A DNA stretch of 64,000 bases. Origin: Dipteronia dyeriana (lineage: Eukaryota; Streptophyta; Magnoliopsida; Sapindales; Sapindaceae). Below, one piece after another: positions 24,016 through 35,440 of the stretch. Both the position numbers and the translations under genes were made by a program. The stretch spans positions 77,842,069 to 77,906,068 of the forward strand of contig CM065301.1 in assembly GCA_032871835.1 (NCBI GenBank), in the 5' to 3' direction. A model generated the notes under the pieces. It did not search any database. It saw only the letters and a list, made by a program, of their open reading frames with translations, and was not told the origin of the DNA. The stretch's first letter is position 1, and every line of letters begins with the position of its first letter.

Positions 24016-24698
24016 CAAAGCTACACCATTATTGAAAAGCAACCGACAAAGCATCTTCTTTATTAAAGCAACCTTATCTGCCGACAAAACATCTCCTTTA
24101 TTAAAGCAACCTTATCTGACAGTTGTAAACCTAACCTGGGTTTACTTCAAACCATAGTTATTTCTTTTCCTATATATTGAGCTAAGTTCTCATTTGTAAG
24201 ACAAGTTCAGTTTTTTAGCTTGATTTTCTTATCAAGTGCTCTACGAAGCATTACTATTCCCTCTTCATCTTTTGTAAATTTCTGAATTATATAAATAAAG
24301 AGTGAGACGTATTTCTGTATATCAACCTTGCTGTCAGACCTATTTGCTGTATAAATAAAGAGTGAGTTGTGCTGAAAAGGATAGACTCGGGTAGAACAAC
24401 GCCACGTACTTTGCAGGACCATTGTTTTATACTTGTATTATTAAATTTTTTGTTATTTTTATTATGTTCTTAGAATTGCTATACTTTGTACTGTGTGTGC
24501 TTACTTATATTATCTTGCTCCGTTTTGGTATCAGAGCCTTAAGGCTTGTTGAAGAAGATCAATAGTTAATTTTTTCTAGGTGCAAAAGTCAGTAGATCTA
24601 AGGGTGTTTGCCGTTTGCTAGAGTGTTGTAGGCTGTTGGCCCGCTTGATCAGGTTGTGAGTTAAAACCGAGGATTCTTGACTATTTATTTTCTTTATC
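24016..24698 (+). promoter_or_regulatory. copy A/B intergenic region: promoter, poly(A) signal, leader
   Basis: Two 38-bp repeats start at 24045 and 24083 (GACAAAGCATCT...), then TATATATT at 24171 and AATAAA at 24294-24299, with a second AATAAA near 24353. The spacing of TATA and AATAAA, about 120 bp, fits the short terminal redundancy of caulimovirid pregenomic RNA. The primer site is at 24526. ORF1 of copy B starts at 24699. Confidence 0.72.
24526..24538 (+). other. tRNA-Met primer-binding site (A/B)
   Basis: TGGTATCAGAGCC is complementary to the 3' end of plant initiator tRNA-Met, the minus-strand primer used by Caulimoviridae. Confidence 0.85.
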
Positions 24699-25355
24699 AT
24701 GTCTGCAAGTAGTTCCAGACCTGGGATTGAGCCCGATGATATGAATAGTTACACAGGACAATCTGTAGCTAATTATGAGACTAATTGGGATGACAAAGAT
24801 TTAATAAATTGGCAATTATCCAATATTCAACAATGTGGTATTTATAAGAAAAAACTTTTGGATTTCAGAACCCTTTTGGGTTAAAAGACCAAAGAAATAA
24901 ATGTGAAATTTCAAAATAATACTTTTTCGACAAATCTTTTGCATAAAAACAGTTTGACTCATTACAACAAAATAGGTTTTAATGACCTACATATTGGAAG
25001 TGTCCAAGTAGGAATAAAACCTCTTTCAAAAATTGGATTAAATAATTCTTTACTAATTGTTTTGAGAGACAAAAGAATCACAAATTATAAAGAATCCATT
25101 TTGGGAATGACAGAAACCTCTTTAACTTATGGACCTATATATTTTCAATGTTATCCAAATTTTATAATAGCATTAAATACAGACGAACACAAAGAAAAAT
25201 GCTTGGTTATTGACATTCAAACTCATAATTACCAAATCCTGGAAAAATCTAGCCCCTATATGCTTGTTTACCGAGTTCACTATAAAGTCTTGACTTCTGG
25301 ACTAATCCCTAGCTACATACCTCCTTCTGTACCAGCTTGCCAGACAATATGCTTT
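24699..25355 (+). pseudogene. copy B ORF1, movement protein N-terminal part only
   Basis: Starts MSASSSRPGIEPDDMN and reads into the 30K movement protein domain. A TAA at about 24882 replaces a CAA found in copies C and D. The open frame 24903-25382 covers the MP core (HIGSVQVGIKPL, YGPIYFQCYPN) but runs into foreign sequence: at about 25355 homology to MP stops, and reversed intergenic sequence of copy C begins. B follows A head to tail, so A and B come from a tandem or circular template. Confidence 0.85.
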
Positions 25356-26038
25356 AGTAAGCACACACAGTACAAAGTATAGCAATTCTATAGCAATTCT
25401 AAGAACATAACAAAAATAACAAAAAATTTAATAATACAGGTATAAAACAATGGTCCTGCCAAGTAAGTGGCGTTGTTCTACCCGAGTCTATCCTTTTCAG
25501 CACAGCTGATTATGCTGTTAAGTCCTGGTTTCCAGCCGATATACTCAGACTAGAAAATAACAATAAATCATAAAAGTAAAATAGAAGAATAAGATTCTTA
25601 CAGTGGAATAAGCAAATTGGTCTGACAGCAAGGTTGATATACAGAAATACGTCTCACTCTTTATTTATATAATTCAGAAATTTACAAAAGATGAAGGGGG
25701 AATAGTAATGCTTCGCAGAGCACTTGATAAGAAAATAAAATACAAAAACTGAACTTGACTTACAAATGAGAACTTTGCTCAATAAATAGAAAAGAAATTA
25801 CGACAATGGTTTGAAGTAAACCCAGGTTAGGTTTACAGCTGTCGTATAAGGTTGCTCTAATAATGGAAATGCGTCGGCTGATGTGAGATGCTTTGTCGGC
25901 TACTTTGTCAAGTCATCGGCTGATAAGGTTGCTTTAATAAATGAGATGCTCTGTCGGCTACTTTGTCAGGTCAGCGAATCTGCTTTAATGATGAGGCCTT
26001 TGTCGATTGCTAATAATGGAGCAGCTTTGTCAGATGGT
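25356..26038 (-). promoter_or_regulatory. copy C intergenic region (type II promoter repeats)
   Basis: On the minus strand, two longer modules sharing TGACAAAGTAGCCGACA and AGCATCTCA lie at about 25985-25863, instead of the plain 38-bp repeats of copies A, D and E. They are followed by a TATTTATTG box near 25785 and an AATAAA near 25663. The region ends at 25356, about 30 bp before the place where the primer site would lie. Confidence 0.65.
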
Positions 26039-27453
26039 TCATGGATCATGACTGAAGAAGTTGAGTGGGTCCTCGCTAACGAATGCATAATTATCCGAGT
26101 CACCATCCTTGTCCTTTTCAGTTTTGTCTGAACTGGCCTGAGACATACTGGCCATAGAAATTTTCATTTCTTCAGCAATTTTTATTAATTCTTCTGGTAC
26201 AGAGGCAGCAGCAATTCTGGCCTGGTTTTATGATTTGGCCATAAGAAATTCTGATTGGTCAGTAACCTTGTTGCAGAGTAATGGATTGTCATCATACCAT
26301 TTTGAAATTCTTTGTTTACCAAGATTGGTAAGGTTCATACCACTCCACCATTTGATTTTAATCTGTCTTCCGAAATAAGGTACTTTAATGTTGCCAATAA
26401 CTTTGTCTTGGATCGCATACTATAGCATAAGGATCCAGGTTAGGTTGAAATTTACCAAGAAAAGAAATAAGTTTGGACAAATGTCCCAGTCATCAAGTTT
26501 AGAAAGGTTGGAAACCCATAATGATTAACCTTCCTTAACAAGGGTTGGGAGAAAGTCAATGATAGGACCGAATTTATCCCACCATTCAAGGAACCAGATT
26601 GGAAGGTTGCTTTTGAAATTTTAGTCAAAGTAGATAAACCAGGAGAGGGAATTTCCTGGGTTTTGGCCATAAAGGAATTTGGTCCAAGCATCAATGTAAT
26701 CCCAATAGGAAAATTCTGAGATATGAAAGATCCTGCTAAAATTTTTTATGGCGTAAGGATCGCCCCCCCCCATTGTTCAAGAGAAATGATTTTGCAAATT
26801 TTTATTTTTCTAAAAATGAGTTTCTCCCTGTCAATTTTGTCAAACAAATTGGATATAAAAATTGAGTCTGTGTCAACCAAAATAAATTCATAAAATATGT
26901 GTCTCTTTGATAAGTCTTCAGGAACTTTTCCAAATAGCGGATTGATACGGTCATATGTCAGCTTTTTGGGTTTCCTAAAATATTGGTCATGCATGAAATG
27001 TTCTTTTAATGCAAAGAACCTGTCAAAGAAAGGCTTGTTTATGTATGAATAAGTGGGTTGGTTGACTTTGGGGAATGCCGAAGATGAGGCCTGGGCAAGC
27101 ATTTTGTCCTGTTTGATTGAGTGTGGGCTAATTTTTGATGAGACTATTATCTTAAATGGGTTGCTGTCAATTGATAAGGGTGAAAAAGTGTTTGTCGTAT
27201 GGACTGGACTCTGACTTGGGCTTCTGCTTGAAGAAGGCCCAGCAGAGGGTAATTGTGGAAACTTTATGGGTAGTGTTCGTTGTGATTTGGGCTGAGAGAC
27301 AAGGGAAATAGCATACTTGTCCTTATGACTTCCCCGAGGGAAAGAATGATATGTCGATGATAAGTCTGAATTCTTGTCTGATGATAAGTCTGGTCTTATA
27401 AAGCTTCTTCCATCAGGGCTTCGGCCACCATGACCTCTGTTCATACTGGTCAT
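26039..27453 (-). pseudogene. copy C ORF2, frameshifted
   Basis: Opens with MTSMNRGHGGRSPDGRSFIR at 27453, overlapping the ORF1 stop by ATGA. It stays open for 235 codons to 26746, including the conserved FFDRFFALKEHFMHDQYF block. A run of nine C at about 26763-26771 corresponds to seven G in copy A and shifts the frame. The rest is split over several frames and ends at TGA 26041-26039. Confidence 0.82.
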
Positions 27454-30400
27454 TTTTCTTCCTGTAAAAATTCTCTAGTCAGAAAATCGGGAAGATTATT
27501 TTCTGATCCTTTTATATACTCAATGTCAAAATCGAAAGCAGATAAAAGTGCTTGCCATCTAGCAAATATTTGTTTAAAGGCAAGGTGTTTAACATCTTTT
27601 TTTAAAATATATTTTGTCGATTGGCAATCTACTCTTAAAACAAATTTTTGACTGATCAAATCATCTTGAAGTTTTTGAATGGTCAAAACAATAGCAAATA
27701 TTTCCTTTTTGACTGTCGAATATTTTAATTGGGTATCGTTCCAGGAACCCGAAACATACCTAAATAAGAAATCTTTTTGATTAATATTTTGTTTTAATAC
27801 TCCACCAAATCCTTTATCAGAAGCATCAGTTTCTACAGTTTTTGGAGCTGTGGGATGACAAATGGTCATGCAAGGAAGCTTTTTAACATATTTTTTTTAC
27901 AGGCTGAACAGCTTTAGTATTTTCATGAGTCCATGGAAGAGGGTTAGTTCTAAGTCTTTGAAAAAAGGGTTTGCATACGATGCTGAGTTATTTATAGAAA
28001 TTTGAAATGTAATTTAAGCATCCTAAAAATCTCTTTAATTGTTTTTTATATTTTATTTCGTCTGGGAATTTATCACCAAAATCTGGGCTCTTTTGTATAG
28101 GGACAATTGTTCCTCTTTTTATATTATGGCCTAAGAATCTAATACCTGTTTGGAAAAGGGTGATTTTTGGAGCCGAAACGACTAAACCATGATGTTTAAT
28201 AGTTTTAAAAAACGTTTCTAGACGCTTCCAGTGAAGGTCAATATTTTTAGAAAATATCAGGACATCATCAATGTAGACAATAGAGAATTCAGTAAAGCTG
28301 TTAAAAATATTATTCATAATACACTGGAATTCGCTGGGAGCATTTTTAAGACCAAATGGCATGACGTTCCATTCATATTGTCCGAAAGGAACGGTAATGG
28401 CAGCTTTATAGCGATCTTGCTCTGCAATTTGAATTTGCCAAAAACCCGATTTCATGTCGAATTTTGAGAATATAACTGAATCATAAAGTCTTTTTAATAA
28501 GTCAGTTTTGTTAGGTAAAGGGTACCTAATCCATTGTAAAGCTTCATTTAAGGATTTATAATTAATAACAAGTCTAGGTACACCTCTTTCTATCTCAGCA
28601 TTTTTCTGGACATAGAAATCAGGGCAACTACATGGGGATTTGGAAGGTCTAATGGGTCTTTTGCCAAGTAAGTCATGGATTTCTTTTTACAATATTCTTC
28701 TAGGCTGGCAGTCATTTGAATGGGTCTGGCATTGGTAGTAATGTCTTTTTCATTAAAATCGTTCCTATAGGGAAGGGTAACAATGTGTTTTTTCCTATCC
28801 CAAAAGGCATTAGGAATATTAGAACAAACTTCCTTTTCTAATTTTTCTTTAAAATTGTCTATTTTCTTTTGGAAAAGGGGTTCTTGTAATCTGTTTTCTT
28901 GTCTTTGGAAGGTTATGTCATCTTTTAGGAAATTTAGTTGATTCTGTTTTCTGGTAAGTGTAGCAATATAATTGTCTTCGGGTGCTGCATTGTCTCTGGT
29001 AATGTTATTATTTTTTAAAACATTTAGGTCTCTAACAAGTACTGGGAAAATGAAAGGGAACAATATTTCTTTGCCTAAGTATTCAGTAACAATCCCTTCG
29101 GCAACAACTTTGAAGGGTGATATAAGATACAGAAAAGGTAGCCCTAGTATTATATTTTGAGAAAGAGTTTTTACTATAATAAAGTCGTTGTTATAACAAA
29201 CTCCATTATTGCAAACCTTGGCGTTGGTGAGTTTGTAATTGATGTCTAATTTTATTTTGTTAGCTCCATATAGGGTTTCAGTAGTGGCATCAATGTATTT
29301 GGTAGGAACTAAGGATTCTATAATGTAGTTTAGATCTGCTCATGTGTCAACAAGGGCAATAGCCCTAATGTTATAGCTATAAGCAATCCTAACATCTATT
29401 TCAATAAACCATTTTTGGATTCTGACTTCATGGATAGTATTAATTTGTTGGTCATTAGCCTGTTGATTGTCTAAGTTATCATGTTCTGGCTCCTTATCCG
29501 ATTCATCAGAACTATTAAAACTTGGTTGTAAGCTTTTCTTAATACGTAAATCTTGAATTTGTGTTTTTAGAGTTTTTATTTATCCTTTGATATCATTGAT
29601 TTCTTTTTGTAAGTAAGAAATTGTTACTTTCCTAGACTTTGCTTGAAATTTTCCTAAAACATTTTTTTCAAAGTCAGTGGTTTCAAAAGGGGCATTCTTA
29701 AAAGGTTTTGTTAAATTGTTGTTATTGTTGTTATTGTTGAGGTTATTGTTGCTAGAAGTTGGTTCACTGGTAATTTTTTGTTGTAGTTGTCTGATATATT
29801 GGGCTTTTTGGAGAGGATCTTCAATGCTATCAATCATGCTAATCATTAAGGAATAATCTTGTTTGTCAAGGACTTTAATTTGTTTACAAAATCAAGGCTG
29901 GGTTTCTGGCTCAGAAGAGTCAGAGGAAGTGTCAGTGTCAGAGGATGATGATTCGTTAATAACAAGGATTTCATTGTCAGAGTTTGTTGAGGATGAAGTA
30001 GTGTCAGCATCTGTGTATAAAACTTGTAATATTTTTTCTTTGATTTGGTCATCAAATTCTAGACTGTTAATTTTTTGTCTTTGGTCTGGACATTTGTTAG
30101 CATAGTGACCTTCTTTGCCACATTTAAAACATTTGTTTAATTTTTTATAGGATTTCTTTTTATAGGATTTCTGGTTTTTGTGATAGTTCTTCTTTTTGTG
30201 AAATGAGGGTTTTTTAGGGGACCAGATTGTTTCTCCTTTTTTATTAGCTTTATAGCTTTTGTTAACTCTGTAAGGGTAATCTTTTGTGAATTTGGGATAA
30301 GTCCTTTTATGTTTTCTTTTAGGGGAGGATAGTTTATCAAAGCCAAATTGTTCACACCAAGATCCTAATTCTTTCCTGGTTGTTAGTTTCTGTTATTTAA

Positions 30401-33275
30401 GTTGGCTTTTTAATCTAAGGTCATTACAAAGTTGTAAAGTAACAGTATTTATAGCCGCAATAATTTCACCATAAGTCCATGTATTTAAATCAATTTGAGA
30501 CCAGTCAGACCATCACATTTGTCTAACCATTTCATCCCTAACTTTATTGGAAAATAATTTTGGAAGTCCAGAAATAAATTTCTCTTTCCAATAAGAATTT
30601 GCATTATCGGGTCTTTGGAAAACCCTGGTTAAGAAAATGTCTTTGTACCATTTAAAGTCACTGAGTTTTTTGCATTTAAGATTTTGAATTTTCGAAAACT
30701 CTTTTCCTTGGTTGATATTAGGGTTTCCTACAAAATGCATTAGTATAGTATAACATAATACGTCTATACCATCTGGTTCAGAGTTAGTAGTGGTCGTTTG
30801 GGTTTGTGTGGAGGTTGATTCAGGTGTAAGAGAGATCTGGGCAGGTGTTATTGTGGTTATAGTCTTTGTGTGTCCTATTACAAATCTCTTAGTAAGTGCA
30901 CTAAGTGTTTGAGTCCACCACCCAAATAGTTGGCCTTTAAAGCCAGTTGTTAAAGAAGCGACAACGTCAGAATGGGCCATATTTTGTTTTTTAATGTAGA
31001 TATACCCAATTATATGCATTTGTCTTAAAACTGTAATGATTTGATATTCAGATAAACCATCAATATTAAATTGATAACAAGCATTACCAGTGTAAGCTTG
31101 ATAAGGAACAATTTCTTCATATTGTAAGTCAGATGGAGTAGGTTTTGGGTAATAAGGCTTAGTGTTATGATAATATCTGGTTTTATTATAACTGTTTGTT
31201 TTATCATTTGTTGTAATTCTTTGGACAAGGTCTTGGAAATCGGGGATTTCATCTTCACTAGAGGAGCTTTGGATAGTTTTGTCAATGGTTTGAATGTTTG
31301 GTATGTGAACACCTGGTAGCCTTCATAGTCTTTCTTCTAGGGCTTTATGGAGTTCATTTTTGTCTACTAAGTTATCAAAACATTTTTCAATTCCTGTAAG
31401 GTCAGGAAACATCATAGGTTCAGATTTAAATTTTTCTTTCCCTTTAGAGGAGGATGTTGAAGTCTCATATGGGATAAAAACATGTGGGGGTGTGATTTCC
31501 TTTGCGGGTGATTCACTGGACTGGGCCAGATTTAAGTCTATTTTTTCTAATTGTTCTCCAATGGAGTTAAGGAAGAAATTTGTATAGTTTCCTTGTCTCA
31601 TAACTATGCCGATTTGATGTGAAGAGGCATGTATATTTTGTGACATAGGTTCGTCAAAAAGAATAAAAGGTGTGCATTTGGTTGTATTAGACCTAGTAGG
31701 GTCATCGTCATTGGGCATATTGATTTCAAATTCTCTTGGAGAAGGATGTAATTGTTTCTCTTCTCCTGTTTCAGTTTTATAAGTCTTGTAGTTTTGTCTA
31801 TTAATAACAGAACAATTTTGTTCAAAGTTTTTTCTGCTTGTGTACCATTCAAAGAAGAGGATGTTTTGGTTTAAATTGTTAATATTTTCTATCCACCTAT
31901 TACTAAATTGGTTTCTTTTGTTTTCAGAATAGTTTTTCTCATATTTGTTTCTTAAAAGCTGATCCTGGGGAGAATAGTAATCAGCAATTAAGAGGTTAAG
32001 GGTAACACTAGATTCTTTGTCAATCACACTAATGAAACAGACAGGTGGTTCAGGGTCAACAATTTCTGTCAGAACTTGTGAAGGGGTTGGTGAAGTTTGG
32101 ATTTGGTCATATGTGTGTATAGGTTGGGCTACTTGTTCTAGGGTTTTTTGAACATGGTCAACATGTGTGGGTGTTTCAGGTTTGGGCCTGGGCCTTATCC
32201 TTATAGGGACCAAATTTATAATAGGTTCACTAGTTTCTCCTTTAGCATCATAATTGGCAGCTGGGCAAGGAGTTGTTATACTGGGCCTGAGATTGGTTAT
32301 TTGTGGGGCTTGTCTGGGGTTCAAACTGGGTATTTGTCTGGCTATATTTTGTCTAGAAAACCTTGAAAGTGAGTTTCTAGCAGACTGAAAGTCACCTAGT
32401 GATCTGGAATGTTCACTGTTATTGTCTTTAATGGATAGGCCTCTTCTGAAAGATATTCTAAGGGTTATGTCTTTCTCAGTAACACAATCATGGAGGTTTC
32501 TCATGGGTGGTCTGTATGTGGGTTGGTCAACTTTTTCTTTGACCCAATCATCTGGAAATTTAATGTTTTCCTATTTAACTGGAACATGTACTAAAACATT
32601 AACTAAGGGGGATGCATTAAAGCATATGGTCTGGCCAGTTGGTACAGAAAGAGGTATGTAGCTGGTGATTAGTCCAGAAGTCAAGACTCTATAATGAACT
32701 CGGTAAACAAGTTTATAGGGGCTAGATTTTTTCAGGAATTGGTAATTATGAGTTTGAATGTCAATAACCAAGCATTTTTCCTTGTGTTCGTCTGTATTTA
32801 ATGCTATTGTAAAATTTGGATAACATTGTAAATATATGGGTCCATAAGTTAAAGAGGTTTCTGCCATTCCCAAAATTGATTCTTTATAATTTGTGATTCT
32901 TTTGTTTCTCAAAACAATTAGTAAAGAATTATTTAGTCCAATTTTTGAAAGAGCTATAATTCCTACTTGGACACTTCCAATATGTAGGTCATGAAAACCT
33001 ATTTTGTTGTAATGAGTGAAACTGTTTTTATTTAAAAGATTTGTCAAAAAAGTATTAGTTTGAAATTTCACATTTATTTCTTTGGTCTTTTGACCCAAAA
33101 GGGTTCTGAAATCCAAAAGTTTTTTCTTATAAATACTACTTTGTTGAATATTGGGTAATTGCAAATTTATTAAATCTTTGTCATCCCAGTTAGTCTCATA
33201 ATTAGCTACAGATAGTCCAGTGCAACTATTCATATCATCAGGCTCAATCCCAGGTCTGGAACTACTTGCAGACAT
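27450..33275 (-). pseudogene. copy C ORF1: MP-coat-protease-RT-RNase H, most complete copy
   Basis: Spans about 1,940 codons. MP is open 33275-32571, starting MSASSSRPGIEPDDMN with HIGSVQVGIIALSKIG inside. The MP-coat linker is open 32504-31323, the coat core 31019-30513, and the zinc knuckle lies near 30120-30070. At the protease site the glycine codon of DTG is TGA (near 29340), so the active site itself is a stop. RT is open 28455-27988 with the YIDDVLIF motif, and RNase H 27869-27450 with ETDASDKGFGGVLKQ. Further stops include 32572 and the TAA at 30395-30393, which is shared with copy A. All five domains are present, but the protein cannot be made whole. Confidence 0.9.
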
Positions 33276-34055
33276 GATAAAGAAAATAAATAGTAAAAAA
33301 TCCTAGGTTTTAACTCACAGTCTGATCAAGCGGGCCAACAGCCTACAACACTCTAGCAAACGGCAAACACCCTTATATCTACTGACTTTTGCACCTAGAA
33401 AAAATTAACCATTGATCTTCTTCAACAAGCTTAAAGGCTCTGATACCAAAACGGAGTAAGATAATATAAGTAAGCACACACAGTACAAAGTATAGCAATT
33501 CTAAGAACATAACAAAAATAACAAAAAATTTAATAATATAGGTATAAAACAATGGTCCTGCCAAGTACCTAGCGTTGTTCTACCTGAGTCTATCCTTTTC
33601 AGCACAACTTATTATACGGATAAGTCATGGTTTCCAGCCGATATACTCAGACCAGAAAATAACAATAAGTCATAAAAGTAAAATAGAAGAATAAGATTCT
33701 TACAGTGCAATAAACAAATAGGTCTGACAGCAAGGTTGATATACAGAAATACGTCTCATTCTTTATTTATATAATTCCAGAAATTTACAAAAGATGAAGA
33801 GAGAATAGTAATGCTTCGCAGAGCACTTGATAAGAAAATAAAATTCAAAAACTGAACTTGTCTTACAAATGAGAACTTAGCTCAATATATAGGAAATGAA
33901 ATAACTATGGTTTGAAGTAAACCCAGGTTAGGTTTACAACTATCAGATAAGGTTGCTTTAATAAAGGAGATGTTTTGTCGGCATATAATGTTGCTTTAAT
34001 AAAGAAGATGCTTTGTCGGTTGCTTTTCAATAATGGTGTAGCTTTGTCAGATGAT
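33276..34055 (-). promoter_or_regulatory. copy D/C intergenic region (type I)
   Basis: Contains two repeats of the 38-bp GACAAARCATCT class near 34020-33955, a TATATATTG box near 33890 and AATAAA near 33765 (minus strand), followed by a segment with ATCGGCTGGAAACC absent from the A/B and F regions. The primer site lies at 33448-33436. Confidence 0.68.
33436..33448 (-). other. tRNA-Met primer-binding site (D/C)
   Basis: Minus-strand TGGTATCAGAGCC, identical to the A/B site. Confidence 0.85.
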
Positions 34056-35440
34056 TCATAGATCATGGACGAAGGAGTGGGTCCTCACTGTTGAATGCAT
34101 AATTATCTGAGTCACCATCCTTGTCTTTTTCACTTTTGTCTGAACCGGCCTGAGACATATTGGTCATAGAATTTTTCATTTCTTTAGCAATTTTTATTAA
34201 TTCTTTTGGTGTGGAGGCAACAGCAATTCTGGCCTGATTTTGTGATTTGGCCAAAAGAAATTTTGATTGGTCAGTAACCTTGTTGCAGAGTGATGGATTG
34301 TCATCGAACCATTTTGAAATTCTTTGTTTACCAAGATTGGTAAGGTTCATACAACTCCACCATTTGATTTTAATCTGTCTTTCGAAATAAGGTACTTCAA
34401 TGTTACCAATAACTTTGTCTTGGATCGCATACTCAAGCATAAGGATCCAGGTTAGGTTGAAATTTACAAAGAAAAGAAATAAATCTGGACAAATGTCCCA
34501 GTCATCGGGTTTAGAAAGGTTGAAAACCCAGAATGAGTAACCTTCCTTAACAGGGGTTGGAAGAAAGTCAATGATAGGACCGAATTTATCCCACCATTCA
34601 AGGAACCAAATTGGGAGGTTGCTTTTGAAATTGGGAGAGGGAATTTCCTGGGTTTTAGCCATAAAGGAATTTGGTCCAGGCATCAATGTAATCCCAATAA
34701 GAAAATTTTGAGATATGAAAGATCCTGCTAATTTTTTTTGTGGCGTTAGGATTGCCTCCCCATTGTTCAAGAGAAATGATTTTGCAAATCTTTATTTTTC
34801 TAAAAATGAGTTTTTCACTGTCAATTTTGTCAAACACATCGGATATAAAAATTGAGTATGTGTCGACCAGAATGAATTCATTAAATATGTGTCTCTTTGA
34901 TAAGTCTTCAGGAACTCTTCCAAATAGCGGATTGATAAGATTATCAACCAGTTTTTTTGGTTTCCTAAAATATTGGTCATGCATAAAATGTTCTTCTAAT
35001 GCAAAGAACATGTCAAAGAAAGGCTTGTTTATGTATGAATAAGTGGGCTGGTTGACATTTGGGAAGGCCGAAGATTAGGCCTGGGCAAGCATTTTGTCTT
35101 CTTTGTTCGAGTGTGGGCTAATTTTTAATGAGACGATTGTCTTAAATGGGATGCTATCAATTGATAAGGGTGAAAAAGTGTTTGTCGTATGGACTGGACT
35201 CTGACTTGGGCTCCTGCTTGAAGAAGGCCCAGCATGGGGTAATTGTGGAAATTGTATGGGTAATGTTTGTGGTGATTTGGGCTGAGAAACTAGGGAAATA
35301 ACATATTTGTCCTTATGACTTCTACGAGGGGAAGAATGATATGATGATAAGTCTGAATTCTTGTCTGATGATAAGTCTGGCCTAATAGAGCCTATGCCAC
35401 CTGGGCTTCGGCCTCCACGACCTCTGTTCATATTGGTCAT
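34056..35440 (-). pseudogene. copy D ORF2, frameshifted
   Basis: Starts MTNMNRGRGGRSPGGIGSIR at 35440 in the ATGA overlap. Open 35440-35075, interrupted at a TAG near 35076. Then 35011-34655 and 34770-34063 carry the aromatic core (WFLEWWDKFGPIIDFLP) in shifted frames. A deletion near 34635 removes the stretch that contains YFDKN in copies A and E. Ends at TGA 34058-34056. Confidence 0.8.

Noticed and set aside
24207..24422. 71-codon minus-strand frame across the viral intergenic region
   Set aside because: It covers the TATA-to-leader segment in reverse and recurs only because that DNA is repeated.
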